Below, piece after piece: positions 1-8,255 of a stretch of DNA of 64,000 nucleotides. The notes beneath the pieces are model-generated. The model saw nothing but the letters and a program-made list of their open reading frames with translations. It did not search any database and had not been told where the DNA came from. The position numbers were made by a program, and so were the translations under genes. The stretch is from Thermatribacter sp048814795 (GTDB lineage: Bacteria; Atribacterota; Atribacteria; Atribacterales; Thermatribacteraceae), in assembly GCA_048814795.1 (NCBI GenBank), contig CP184673.1, positions 2,126,318 through 2,190,317 on the forward strand, in the 5' to 3' direction. The first letter of the stretch is position 1; the number at the start of each line of letters is the position of its first letter.

Positions 1-182
1 AGCGTTTCTCCCGCCTGAAGACGTTGCCTAAACTGGTCTGTCTTGGCCCGAAGCTCTGCGTCACTGAGGCGAACAATATCGTTCTCCAGAGCATTGATAG
101 GCACCACGTATTCTTCGTACAGTTTTCTTATTAGGCGATCCTGGGTTTTCTTTGACCAGAATTCCTTCAAAACACCAAACAT
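1..182 (-). CDS. secA: Protein translocase subunit SecA, N-terminal part (cut by window edge)
   Basis: The minus-strand frame starts with ATG at 182 and runs off the window edge. About 60 residues are visible, beginning MFGVLKEFWSKKTQ and continuing with INALENDIVRLSDAELRAKT, which is the conserved amino terminus of SecA. SecA is the ATPase motor that drives preproteins through SecYEG. A strong Shine-Dalgarno AGGAGG lies a few bases upstream of the ATG and fixes the start. It is the last visible gene of the minus-strand housekeeping operon and follows rsmA. The ATPase domains lie outside the window, so integrity cannot be judged. Confidence 0.88.
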   Translation of the reverse strand, partial: MFGVLKEFWSKKTQDRLIRKLYEEYVVPINALENDIVRLSDAELRAKTDQFRQRLQAGET

Positions 183-219
183 AAAATGCCTCCTAAAAAA
201 CTTTATCAATTATAGCACA

Positions 220-1032
220 TTACGCCTCAGAATCCTTTTCAGCGGCAGATAACGCCTTGAGTAAAGAAAGCCACTGCTCTGGTGATAGCTCCTCAGCTCT
301 AAAATTCTCCAGACCAAGTTCGGTAAAGATGCTTTTCAAATTCAGCTGCGGAAAACACTTTTTCAGGACTGTACTCACCTTTTTTCTGCGCTCGGCAAAG
401 AGACACAGGGCAATCTGCCATAATTTATCAAGCAAGGCTCTATCCGGTTTCTCCCGCTTAAATCTGAGCTTAACTATTACTGAGTCAACTCTGGGCTTAG
501 GCCGAAAGGCAGAGCGAGGAACCGGCCATATTCCTTGTATTTCTGCCACGAAAGGTACGATCACCGATAAGGGGCCTTTCTTTCTGTGAGGAATACCCAG
601 AAAGACTCTCTCGGCAAACTCACGTTGAACCATAAGTACTGCTAATTGCCATTCCACATTACACAAAAACACCTTGGTTACAATCTCGGTTGAAAGATAA
701 TAGGGTAAATTGGATACCAGTTTGAGGTTCTTTTTCGAAAATCCCTGAAGCAGAGAGTTGAGGTCAAGTTCAAGAATATCGGAACAATAGAGAAAAACGT
801 TGTCAAAGCTACCAAGAAGCGTAGCTGCTTTTTCAAAAAGTTCGGGATCCCTTTCAACTCCAATTACCCGGGCACCACTTCCGGCAAGGGCTTTGGTCAA
901 AAAACCTTTTCCCACACCAATTTCCAGCACTACATCTTCTACAGATAATTCCGCAAGGGAGACGATAAGGTCTCTTATGTCAGAATTCACCAAAAAGTGC
1001 TGGCCCCATTTGGCTGAGGAGCGACCACTCAT
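220..1032 (-). CDS. rsmA: 16S rRNA (A1518/A1519-N6)-dimethyltransferase RsmA/KsgA
   Basis: The 270-residue product has the usual length and architecture of KsgA. It dimethylates two adjacent adenines in the 3' hairpin of 16S rRNA during small-subunit maturation, using S-adenosylmethionine. Visible motifs are the N-terminal KWGQHFLVN, the SAM-binding VLEIGVGKGFLTKAL (residues about 36-50), GVERD for the ribose contact, and SNLPYYLST, which is the catalytic NLPY motif. A C-terminal helical domain follows. The ATG at 1032 lies 5 bp after the stop of the small Cys-rich gene and has only a weak ribosome-binding site, so translational coupling is likely. Confidence 0.95.
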   Translation of the reverse strand: MSGRSSAKWGQHFLVNSDIRDLIVSLAELSVEDVVLEIGVGKGFLTKALAGSGARVIGVERDPELFEKAATLLGSFDNVFLYCSDILELDLNSLLQGFSKKNLKLVSNLPYYLSTEIVTKVFLCNVEWQLAVLMVQREFAERVFLGIPHRKKGPLSVIVPFVAEIQGIWPVPRSAFRPKPRVDSVIVKLRFKREKPDRALLDKLWQIALCLFAERRKKVSTVLKKCFPQLNLKSIFTELGLENFRAEELSPEQWLSLLKALSAAEKDSEA

Positions 1033-1037
1033 GAAAA

Positions 1038-1235
1038 CTATAGATTGGCCCTGGGGCTATTCTCAATATCTCCTTCCTGAGCGTGAGAAAGATGATCCGG
1101 GAAGAAATAATCACAACGTTCAACCGGAACAGTACGTTCCTTCTGCTCACCCAATAAACAACGATAAATACCTTTCTTCTTCATCTCTGGATCACAATAT
1201 CGGCAAACCTGACACAAGCCCTCTGGGTTATACAA
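1038..1235 (-). CDS. Small cysteine-rich protein of unknown function
   Basis: This 65-residue protein is read from a TTG codon at 1233-1235, preceded by AGGAGG at good spacing, which supports translation. I do not recognise the family. The N-terminal half has a cysteine pattern LCQVCRYCDPE, then CLLGEQ and ERCDYFF, giving five Cys residues that could bind zinc or an iron-sulfur cluster. The tail from about residue 46 is polar. The gene sits between the Asp23-like gene and rsmA with very short gaps, so it is probably co-transcribed with translation-related genes. The function is not known; metal binding is inference from the spacing of the cysteines. Confidence 0.7.
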   Translation of the reverse strand: MYNPEGLCQVCRYCDPEMKKKGIYRCLLGEQKERTVPVERCDYFFPDHLSHAQEGDIENSPRANL

Positions 1236-1273
1236 GACAAAAACCTCCTTTTTTCACATTTTTTAAACCCCCA

Positions 1274-1621
1274 TCATGACCACACCACTTCCTGCACCCT
1301 AATGTTGACCTTTCGAGGAAAAATACCAAAGTAATCCTTCAAAGCGCCAAACACCATTCTTTGAACTTCCAGGGCAACCCGATGAAACTGGCAGTCTTCC
1401 TGAAGAGTTAGAAGTAGGTTGATTTCCAGCACTCCGTCCTGGAGAGGCACTTTGTCGTTCGAATTAAGTGGCTGTTCCCCAGCAATTATTCCTGCCCTGT
1501 TGCGAGGAACTTGAACGCTAACTACTCCCGGGACTTTTTTAGCTGCCATCTGAATGATATCAAGAAGGGTAGAAACACTAACTCTGGTAACACCCTCTTC
1601 TCTTTCAAACTCAGCGATCAA
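1274..1621 (-). CDS. Asp23/Gls24 family protein
   Basis: The product of about 115 residues resembles the Asp23/Gls24 (YqhY/AmaP-associated) family: an N-terminal strand-helix segment VSVSTLLDIIQMAAKKVPGV, a middle strand DGVLEINLLL, and a C-terminal helix-strand YFGIFPRKVNIRVQEVVW. In other bacteria such proteins are membrane-associated envelope-stress or fatty-acid-homeostasis factors; their biochemical role is unclear. Two TTG codons are possible. The one at 1619-1621 has GGAGG six bases upstream and is preferred, whereas the one at 1625-1627 abuts the GGAGG. The start overlaps the end of the upstream gene, indicating coupling. Confidence 0.8.
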   Translation of the reverse strand: MIAEFEREEGVTRVSVSTLLDIIQMAAKKVPGVVSVQVPRNRAGIIAGEQPLNSNDKVPLQDGVLEINLLLTLQEDCQFHRVALEVQRMVFGALKDYFGIFPRKVNIRVQEVVWS

Positions 1622-2105
1622 CTTCAACCTCCAGGCATTTAAAAAGGTAAGCTACAGCTTCCTGAGCACTTTCGAATTGAGGGAAAAAAGCTTCCTTACC
1701 ACTGCCATCTTTAAGCTGCCAGGTGCGCAAGCCTGCCAGAGGCTTGCCATGCTTGAGTGCAAAGGCTATTTCACTCAAAGTACCCGCACCACCGCCACAG
1801 GCCACCAGAGCCGAAGAAGAAAGAACTATAATAAGATTCCTGGCCTCTCCAAGACCAGTAACAATACGGTGGTCTACAAAAGGATTAGCTTCGCTGGCTG
1901 AGTACCCAGGAAGGATACCAATGGTAATCCCTCCCTCTTTTTTGGCTCCTCGACAGGCAGCCTCCATTACACCGCCCAAGCCCCCACAAAGCAGCACTGC
2001 GCCTCGCCGTGCTATTTCGCACCCCACCTTAAAAGCCAGCTCAATAATTGAAGCATCATTTGAGGAAGCGGTACCTATTACCCCGATAACAGGCTTATTC
2101 TCCAT
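1611..2105 (-). CDS. TIGR00725 / LOG-like (SLOG superfamily) protein
   Basis: The product is 164 residues. It has the Rossmann-like nucleotide-binding signature IGVIGTASS near the N-terminus, LLCGGLGGVMEAACRGAK (residues about 38-55), and VACGGGAGTLSEIAFALKHG (about 106-125), which are hallmarks of the SLOG superfamily TIGR00725 group. Relatives are annotated as LOG-like or DprA-related nucleotide-binding proteins. The physiological role in bacteria is not settled. The gene overlaps both neighbours by about 11 bases in the operon, consistent with coupled translation. Confidence 0.85.
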   Translation of the reverse strand: MENKPVIGVIGTASSNDASIIELAFKVGCEIARRGAVLLCGGLGGVMEAACRGAKKEGGITIGILPGYSASEANPFVDHRIVTGLGEARNLIIVLSSSALVACGGGAGTLSEIAFALKHGKPLAGLRTWQLKDGSGKEAFFPQFESAQEAVAYLFKCLEVEVDR

Positions 2106-2586
2106 AACCCAGGTACTTTTTCAAGTCTTCAGGCTTGAGGTTATCCAGAAACTGGCGAAATTCCTCAATCTCTTTATCATCTATTTCTCCCACAGCAAGA
2201 GCAGTAGAACTTCTGATTTCCTCCGAAATATAAATGGGCGCCTTCATGCGCAGAGAAAGTGCAATACCATCGCTGGGTCGGGAATCCACCGTAATCTCCT
2301 TATCTCCGACCTTGAGATAGAGAAGAGCATAGAAAGTATTGTCAACGATCTTGGTAATAACCACTTTTTCAAGCTCTGCTCCCAAACTGCGAATAACCGA
2401 AGCCATTAAATCATGGGTAAGAGGACGAGGAGTTTCCACCTCCTGAAGTCCCAAAAGAATAGCCTGTGCCTCAAAGGGACCTATCCAGATAGGCAAACTC
2501 CTTTTTTCTTCCTCATCAACCAGAACCACCACAGCCATAGCGTTTTTCTGGTCAAACATTAAACCCTGAACTTTCATCTTCAACAT
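2095..2586 (-). CDS. Bifunctional nuclease domain (DUF151) protein
   Basis: The product has the DUF151/BFN fold: MKVQGLMFDQKNAMAVVVL, LPIWIGPFEAQAILLGL, RPLTHDLM and the C-terminal VDSRPSDGIALSLRMKAPIY, which is the most conserved block of the family. Homologues have been reported to have DNase and RNase activity in thermophiles and to control metabolism or stress in actinobacteria; the activity here is inference. An ATG at 2596-2598 is also possible, but the purine-rich AAGGA lies at better distance from the ATG at 2584-2586, where homology begins. The 3' end overlaps the next gene by 11 bases. Confidence 0.88.
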   Translation of the reverse strand: MLKMKVQGLMFDQKNAMAVVVLVDEEEKRSLPIWIGPFEAQAILLGLQEVETPRPLTHDLMASVIRSLGAELEKVVITKIVDNTFYALLYLKVGDKEITVDSRPSDGIALSLRMKAPIYISEEIRSSTALAVGEIDDKEIEEFRQFLDNLKPEDLKKYLGYGE

Positions 2587-2654
2587 GGACCCGGTCATCC
2601 TTTTCCCAATACTCTTTCCCAGACTCTACATCATATTATAACGGAAGTCGAGCT

Positions 2655-3449
2655 TTAAAGTTCCCCAAATTTTTCCAAAAAGTTCCTTTGGCCAAAAAAG
2701 GCAAAAAAATTATTAACAAGCAGATTTTGAAGGTCCCCCACGGACATGCCTAAAAGTTCGCTGAGAAACGTAGCCGTATAAACCAAAAAAGCAGGTTCAT
2801 TTCTTTTGCCTCGCTTTTTTTGGGGAGCCAGGTAGGGAGCATCAGTTTCCAGGAAAAGCCGCTCGCGAGGCATAGAAAGAACAATCTCTCTAAGTCGATG
2901 GGCCTTGGGGAAAGTCAGTACTCCTCCAAGTGAAAAACCCACTTTAAGGGGCAACAGAGCCTGAACAATTTCCCGATCACCGGAAAAACAATGCCAAATC
3001 ACAGGTATATCCCGTGCATGTTCTCTAAGAATCGAGAGCATATCCTGCTCTGACTCTCGAGAATGAACTATTATCGGCAAGCCATAAGTTCGGGCCAGCT
3101 CTATCTGGATGAGGAAAACCCGCTTCTGGTTTTCTATATAGTTTCTATCCCAATAGTAATCAAGACCAACTTCGCCGATGGCTACAACCTTAGGATGCCG
3201 CAAATAATCAGCAAGTCTTGAGAAATCAGGCAATACATCCCTAACTTCCTGAGGGTGAATGCCCAAAGCTGCGTATACCCCTGGAAAGCGCTCGGCTATA
3301 TCGAGTGTCCGAACAACAGATTCTAAAGAGGTTGCGTTGCTTAAAATTATTTTTACTTTTGCCTCTTCTGCTCTTTTTACAACCTCATTGATATCCCCTG
3401 CAAACTTAGGATCATCAAGGTGAGCATGAATATCAACCCAGAAATTCAT
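2655..3449 (-). CDS. tatD: TatD family metal-dependent DNase
   Basis: The 264-residue protein has the complete TatD amidohydrolase-like barrel. It shows VDIHAHLDDPKF with the HxH metal ligands, GIHPQEV, AIGEVGLDYYWDR with the metal-bridging Glu, PIIVHSRE, IWHCFSGD, and LFLETDAPYLAPQ near the end with the last Asp ligand. TatD enzymes are 3'-5' exonucleases or deoxyribonucleases for DNA repair and turnover. The start overlaps the stop of the upstream tRNA-binding gene by 4 bases, an ATGA-type arrangement. In many bacteria tatD follows metG, and the same order is seen here. Confidence 0.95.
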   Translation of the reverse strand: MNFWVDIHAHLDDPKFAGDINEVVKRAEEAKVKIILSNATSLESVVRTLDIAERFPGVYAALGIHPQEVRDVLPDFSRLADYLRHPKVVAIGEVGLDYYWDRNYIENQKRVFLIQIELARTYGLPIIVHSRESEQDMLSILREHARDIPVIWHCFSGDREIVQALLPLKVGFSLGGVLTFPKAHRLREIVLSMPRERLFLETDAPYLAPQKKRGKRNEPAFLVYTATFLSELLGMSVGDLQNLLVNNFFAFFGQRNFLEKFGEL

Positions 3450-3778
3450 CTCACCCTGCTTCCCGGCTCAATGTCCCGGTCTATAGTCAGCAGGCTTACT
3501 GTTCCTTTTCCATCGTCGGCAGCAAGCAACATTCCTTGAGACACCACTCCCCGGATAGTCGCAGGCTTCAGGTTAGCAAGAACTACTATTTTTTTGCCTT
3601 TTATCTCTTCGGGCCTGTAATAAGGCGCAAGCCCAGCCACCAGAGTTCTCTCTTCTTTGCCCAGGGAAATTCTGAGCTTTAAAAGGGCTCTTGTTCCCTC
3701 AACACGTTCCACATCAAGAACTTCCGCTACCCGCAATTCAACTTTCTGAAAATCCTCAAGATTTATTTCAGGAACCAT
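3446..3778 (-). CDS. Methionyl-tRNA synthetase beta subunit / tRNA-binding (OB-fold) protein
   Basis: The 110-residue protein is a single EMAP/Trbp111-type OB-fold domain. Visible blocks are FQKVELRVAEVLDVERVEG, LVAGLAPYY, and KKIVVLANLKPATIRGVVSQGMLLAA, the conserved tRNA-binding core. In many bacteria this domain is fused to the C-terminus of MetG as a dimerising tRNA-binding unit. Here it is a separate gene directly after metG (17-base gap), as in organisms with an alpha/beta methionyl-tRNA synthetase. It presumably binds the MetG protein or tRNA in trans. Confidence 0.88.
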   Translation of the reverse strand: MVPEINLEDFQKVELRVAEVLDVERVEGTRALLKLRISLGKEERTLVAGLAPYYRPEEIKGKKIVVLANLKPATIRGVVSQGMLLAADDGKGTVSLLTIDRDIEPGSRVR

Positions 3779-3795
3779 ACGGTCAAACCTCCTTA

Positions 3796-5328
3796 TCAGC
3801 TCTCTATTCTTGGGAAAAGGGGGACTGGCTTTTCAAGATTAAAAACTTGCGGCCCATTTTCCCAGTTTGCTTCTTTTTCCCAGGAATCAAAAGCAGGAAA
3901 GTCCCCCAAGCCCAAAGTCCTCCACAGCTTACTACAGGATTGGGGACAGAAAGGATAAATCATTACTGCAAGAATACGTGCGCAGTCCAAAAGGCGGTAA
4001 AGGATAGCATTTAATTCTTCTTTTTTTTCAGGGTTCTTGCTCAACCGCCAGGGCGCCTTCTGGTCGATATAACGATTACCAAAGTGCACCAGCTTCCAGA
4101 TACTCTCCAGAACCTGCGCAAAGGCAAAACGCTCGAAATAATAAGAAACGGAATCTTTAACCTCTGCAAGAAGGCTTTCCCATTCTTCGTCCTGATACAA
4201 AGAAGGTTTTTCCACTACTCCATTTAGATACTTCCAGGCCATGCTCGATGTGCGGTGGACCAGGTTACCAAAGTTATCGGAAAGATCGGCATTGGTACGC
4301 TCTATCAAGGCCTTTTCCGAAAAATCTCCATCTAATCCAAAAGTTACCTCACGCATCAAAAAATAACGAAAACGGTCCACTCCATAACACTCAATTATCC
4401 TATTCGGGTCCACCACATTGCCTTTTGACTTGGACATTTTTTCTTTTTCTACCGTCCACCAACCGTGAGCGAAAATCATTCGGGGAAGCGGTAGTTCAGC
4501 AGCCAGCAACATAGCAGGCCAGAGAACGGCGTGAAAACGCAAGATATCCTTACCAACTAAATGTCTGACCTGAGGCCAGAAAGTCTGAAACTTTTCTTCA
4601 TCTCTTCCAAACCCAGCCACCGTAAGGTAGTTTACCAGAGCATCAAACCAGACATAAAAAGTATGCTCAGGGTCAGAAGGGACTGGCACTCCCCACTTCA
4701 CGCCAGTGCGAGAAATACTCTGGTCTTTCAGCCCGCTCCGAACAAAGCTTAACACTTCGTTATAACGGCTCTCCGGCATAACAAAAGAGGGATGTTTTTC
4801 GAGATACTCCAGCAATTCTTCCTGGAGGCGTGATAAGGCAAAAAAATAAGTTTCTTCTTTGACTTTTTCCAGGGGGCGGCCACAGTCGGGACACGTCAGT
4901 TCTCCACTTAATTGCCCTTCTGTCCAGAATGTTTCGCAGGGAACACAGTACCATCCCTCATAGTCACCTTTATAGATGTAGCCTTTTTCGTTGAGCAGAG
5001 AAAAGAAAGTTTCTACCGTGCGGATATGTCTTTCCTCAGTAGTGCGAACAAAATCATCATAAGAAATATCCATCTTTTTCCAGAGTTCCAGAAAGCGCTC
5101 AACCACCTGATCTACCAGTTCTTGAGGGGCCACACCCTTCTCAAGGGCTGCTTTTTCTATTTTCTGACCATGTTCGTCAGTACCAGTAGCAAACAACACT
5201 TTTTCTCCCAGCAAACGATGATAACGAGCTAAAACATCTGCAGCACAGGTAGTATAGGCATGTCCAATATGAGGAACATCATTTACATAGTAAATTGGCG
5301 TAGTAATGTAGAAACTACCTTTTTCCAT
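3796..5328 (-). CDS. metG: Methionine--tRNA ligase (catalytic subunit)
   Basis: The 510-residue protein is a class I aminoacyl-tRNA synthetase that charges tRNA-Met. The N-terminus has TPIYYVNDVPHIGHAYT with the HIGH-type motif. The connective peptide carries a zinc-knuckle pattern (CVPCETFW and CPDCGRP, residues about 129-151). The catalytic loop is KMSKSKGNVVDP. The anticodon-binding helical domain follows, ending near residue 500 without the OB-fold extension, which is encoded by the next gene. The ATG at 5328 is at the start of homology. It is the first gene of the minus-strand housekeeping operon. Confidence 0.97.
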   Translation of the reverse strand: MEKGSFYITTPIYYVNDVPHIGHAYTTCAADVLARYHRLLGEKVLFATGTDEHGQKIEKAALEKGVAPQELVDQVVERFLELWKKMDISYDDFVRTTEERHIRTVETFFSLLNEKGYIYKGDYEGWYCVPCETFWTEGQLSGELTCPDCGRPLEKVKEETYFFALSRLQEELLEYLEKHPSFVMPESRYNEVLSFVRSGLKDQSISRTGVKWGVPVPSDPEHTFYVWFDALVNYLTVAGFGRDEEKFQTFWPQVRHLVGKDILRFHAVLWPAMLLAAELPLPRMIFAHGWWTVEKEKMSKSKGNVVDPNRIIECYGVDRFRYFLMREVTFGLDGDFSEKALIERTNADLSDNFGNLVHRTSSMAWKYLNGVVEKPSLYQDEEWESLLAEVKDSVSYYFERFAFAQVLESIWKLVHFGNRYIDQKAPWRLSKNPEKKEELNAILYRLLDCARILAVMIYPFCPQSCSKLWRTLGLGDFPAFDSWEKEANWENGPQVFNLEKPVPLFPRIES

Positions 5329-5431
5329 ACCTCACACCATCCTCAATTCATTTCTTTGTGCTTTTCACGAAAGCAACCCTCTAAACAACAACCTATACTT
5401 CACAGTGGCAGTATAGAAAATAAATTCTTCA

Positions 5432-6883
5432 TTAGCAAGCCGTGACTCTCTGCACTCCTATGCTTCCTTCCCCAGCTTTCTTAACTACCTCCTGCCAGTA
5501 GGAAACGTTAAGTCTACAACCCGGATCTGGACCCAGGTAATCACCAAAATAGGCATACGCTCTGGCTCTACACCCACCGCATACCGCACGGTAATCACAA
5601 ACCCCACAATTACCTTTAAACAGAGCACGCTCTCGTAAAGCAACCAGCACCGGAGAAGTGTCCCAGATCTCTTTGAAAGGACGTTCTAAGAGCTTACCCA
5701 CAGTGATAGGCATGAAGACACAGGGAGTAACTGTCCCATCAGGTTGAAAAGCGCAGTAAGCCCTTCCCGCACCGCATCCCCCAACGTATTCTGCACCAAC
5801 TCGGGCAAGCTTGCCCTCAGCAGAGGAATAATGCCCGGTTATCACCACGCCTTCGGGATTTTTTTCCAGGCATTTTCTACCAAACTGAGGACTGGTGCTG
5901 AACACTGCAATTTCTTTCTGCATCAGGCAATCGTAAAGCATATCAAGCATTGTTTCGCGCTCCTGTGGAGTAAGATCCCACTGCAAAATATCTCTACCGC
6001 GTCCCGTGGGTATAAAATTAAACACGTAAAAGCGATGTGCACCCAGACTTTTGGTAAATTCATATAAACGCAGAAGCTGGGACAAATTCTTGCGAGTAAT
6101 AGTAGGAGCAACGCCGACGAGCAGGCCCGCCTTTACTGCGTTCTCAATGCCCTGCACTGTCTTTTTCCACAATCCAGGAATTCCCCTGAACTGGTCATGA
6201 AATTCTGGATCAGCACTCTCCAGACTTATCTCAACATAACTTACTCCACAATCCCGGAGTTTCTTACACATATCTTCAGTTAAAAGAGTTCCGTTAGTAG
6301 CCACAGATAAATAGATTTCCTTCCTTGCTGCGTAGGAAGCCACTTCAAAAAGTTCAGGATCACAAAGAGGTTCTCCTCCCGAAAAAGCAAGTGTAGGCAC
6401 AAAGTTCCGATCCAGCTCATCAATAACCATTAAACGCTCCCTGAGGGTTAACTGTTTTGTTTTTTGGCCAGCATTCTGATAACAGTGCTTGCACTTGAGG
6501 TTGCACAGATTGGTAAAATTCCAGACCACAAGAAGCGGGCTGGCAAACTTCTGAGGTTGAGTAGCACCATATTCAGCAACACTTCTTGCTAAATTGATGG
6601 TTACCCTGCGAATGTTGCGCGAGCCAAATACCTCGCGGATGAGGTACTCCCTCTTCCAACCCAACAAAACCCGTAAAATTTCTATAGCAAGATAAATCCA
6701 AAAAAAAGTAAATCTTTCTACCAGGGGCAACCCTCTCTTGCTTTTCCCATAATAAAGCAGTATTTTCTCCAACTTTACTCGCCCCTGATGATCCACAGTG
6801 GTTGCCCAGCGGAAAAGATAACGCACAATTCTCGAGTTGAGAAAGCTACGAACCCTATCGGGGTTCATAAAAGCCCGATGCAC
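5432..6883 (-). CDS. Radical SAM protein with SPASM domain
   Basis: The 483-residue protein begins at a GTG (6883) with AAGGGGGG upstream. After a hydrophobic-basic N-terminal extension of about 110 residues, the radical SAM core starts with VWNFTNLCNLKCKHCYQNAG, whose CxxxCxxC binds the catalytic [4Fe-4S] cluster. TLAFSGGEP follows. The C-terminal part (about 375-455) has the Cys-rich SPASM/twitch motif CGAGRAYCAFQPDG, TPCVF, CGVCDYRAVCGGCRARA, which binds auxiliary clusters. Such enzymes modify peptides, mature enzymes or act in haem synthesis. No precursor peptide or target enzyme is adjacent, so the substrate is unknown. It is divergent from the dehydrogenase gene at 7.0 kb. Confidence 0.9.
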   Translation of the reverse strand: MHRAFMNPDRVRSFLNSRIVRYLFRWATTVDHQGRVKLEKILLYYGKSKRGLPLVERFTFFWIYLAIEILRVLLGWKREYLIREVFGSRNIRRVTINLARSVAEYGATQPQKFASPLLVVWNFTNLCNLKCKHCYQNAGQKTKQLTLRERLMVIDELDRNFVPTLAFSGGEPLCDPELFEVASYAARKEIYLSVATNGTLLTEDMCKKLRDCGVSYVEISLESADPEFHDQFRGIPGLWKKTVQGIENAVKAGLLVGVAPTITRKNLSQLLRLYEFTKSLGAHRFYVFNFIPTGRGRDILQWDLTPQERETMLDMLYDCLMQKEIAVFSTSPQFGRKCLEKNPEGVVITGHYSSAEGKLARVGAEYVGGCGAGRAYCAFQPDGTVTPCVFMPITVGKLLERPFKEIWDTSPVLVALRERALFKGNCGVCDYRAVCGGCRARAYAYFGDYLGPDPGCRLNVSYWQEVVKKAGEGSIGVQRVTAC

Positions 6884-7035
6884 GTTATATCCCCCCTTTT
6901 CTTCTCTATAATCATTTTATCAGGAAAGGCAAGTTTTACAGGCAACACAAAAAGTAAATGAGAAAATTTTTGTCTCTAAAACTCATCTCTTGGGGTAGAA
7001 TGATAAAGGTCAGCTTTTCAACAGGAGGTGTAAAA

Positions 7036-8139
7036 ATGTCCAAAGTAGAAACTTTATTTGAGCTTCCCAAAAAGATGAAGGCAGTTGTTGATTATGCACC
7101 AGGAGATTTTCGCCTGGAAGAAGTGGATGTTCCTGAAATTGGCCCCGGCGAAGTACTGCTCAAAGTTGGAGGATGTGGTATATGCGCTGGAGACATAAAG
7201 ACTTTCCACGGAGCCAAAAGAATCTGGGGAGGAGATGGACAGCCCGCCTACATTCGTCCTCCAGTGATACCCGGTCACGAGTTCTATGGACAGGTGGTAG
7301 CTCTTGGTGAGGGAGCAGCAGAAAAATACGGCCTTTCCTTAGGAGACTGGGCGGTATCTGAACAGATTGTGCCCTGCGGGAAGTGCCGCTTCTGCAAACG
7401 TGGAGAGTACTGGATGTGTCAGGTTCACCACATCTATGGTTTCTTCCGTGGTGATGCTGATGGAGCCTTCGCAGAGTACATACGCCTTCCTCAAAATGCT
7501 CTGAACTGGAAACTTCCTGAAGGCTTTCCCCTTGAAGCAGCCGCTTACATAGAACCCCTGGGCTGTGCCATTCACGCTGTGGAGCGAGCCGACATTCAGC
7601 TTGAAGACGTAGTGGTAATTGCTGGTCTGGGCGCTCTGGGATTGGGCATGCTCCAGATAGCACGCATTAAAAATCCCAGGTTGCTCATAGGAATAGATCT
7701 CAAAGAAAAGCGCCTGCAGCTTGCCCGCAAACTGGGTGCAGATCTGGTTTTGAACCCTGCTCAAGAGGACGTGGTAGCTAAGGTTATGGAGCTTACTGAT
7801 GGCTACGGCTGTGATGTTTACATTCACGCCAGCGGCCATCCCCAAGGGGTAATTCAGGGCCTGAACATAATCCGCAAACTGGGTCGCTATGTGGAATTCA
7901 GTGTATTCTCAGAGCCCACCACTGTAGACTGGAGCATCATTGGAGATGTGAAAGAGATAGATATTCGAGGTGCTCATCTAAGTCCCTACACTTATCCCAC
8001 CGCCATCAGACTTCTCCAGGAAGGAAAGGTCAAAGCAGATGAAATCATCACCCATGAATTTCCCCTGGATGAGTTCAAGAAAGCCATGGAGGTTGCTGAA
8101 AAGGATGAGAATGCTATCCGGGTGGTGTTGAAGCCGTAA
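7036..8139 (+). CDS. Zinc-dependent medium-chain alcohol/polyol dehydrogenase
   Basis: The 367-residue product is a zinc MDR-family dehydrogenase. Catalytic-zinc motifs are CGICAGDIKTFHG and GHEFYGQVV. The structural zinc lobe is CGKCRFCKRGEYWMC. The NAD-binding site is AGLGALGLGMLQIA. The closest recognisable type is the polyol or threonine dehydrogenase-like group (erythritol/L-threitol dehydrogenase-like), but the substrate cannot be fixed from sequence. An upstream in-frame start at 6958 exists, but the ATG at 7036 has AGGAGG seven bases upstream and matches the family start. A strong terminator follows. Confidence 0.88.
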   Translation: MSKVETLFELPKKMKAVVDYAPGDFRLEEVDVPEIGPGEVLLKVGGCGICAGDIKTFHGAKRIWGGDGQPAYIRPPVIPGHEFYGQVVALGEGAAEKYGLSLGDWAVSEQIVPCGKCRFCKRGEYWMCQVHHIYGFFRGDADGAFAEYIRLPQNALNWKLPEGFPLEAAAYIEPLGCAIHAVERADIQLEDVVVIAGLGALGLGMLQIARIKNPRLLIGIDLKEKRLQLARKLGADLVLNPAQEDVVAKVMELTDGYGCDVYIHASGHPQGVIQGLNIIRKLGRYVEFSVFSEPTTVDWSIIGDVKEIDIRGAHLSPYTYPTAIRLLQEGKVKADEIITHEFPLDEFKKAMEVAEKDENAIRVVLKP

Positions 8140-8170
8140 AAGTCTGGTGCTTTACACTCTGCACGCATTA

Positions 8171-8200
8171 AGGGGACTGAACCGCTCAGTCCCCTTTTTT
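8171..8200 (+). terminator. Intrinsic terminator after the dehydrogenase gene
   Basis: A perfect 10-bp stem (8171-8180 with 8186-8195), loop of five bases, is followed directly by a T-rich run. It lies 31 bases after the dehydrogenase stop and before purK. Confidence 0.9.
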
Positions 8201-8255
8201 ATTTTCTCCTGTCCTGCTAAAATAGCCCCCAAAAAGAGGGGTGAAATTACAAAAT

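Noticed and set aside
7160..7845. Long minus-strand frames inside the dehydrogenase gene
   Set aside because: They are antisense shadows of a clearly homologous plus-strand gene and show no family features or ribosome-binding sites.
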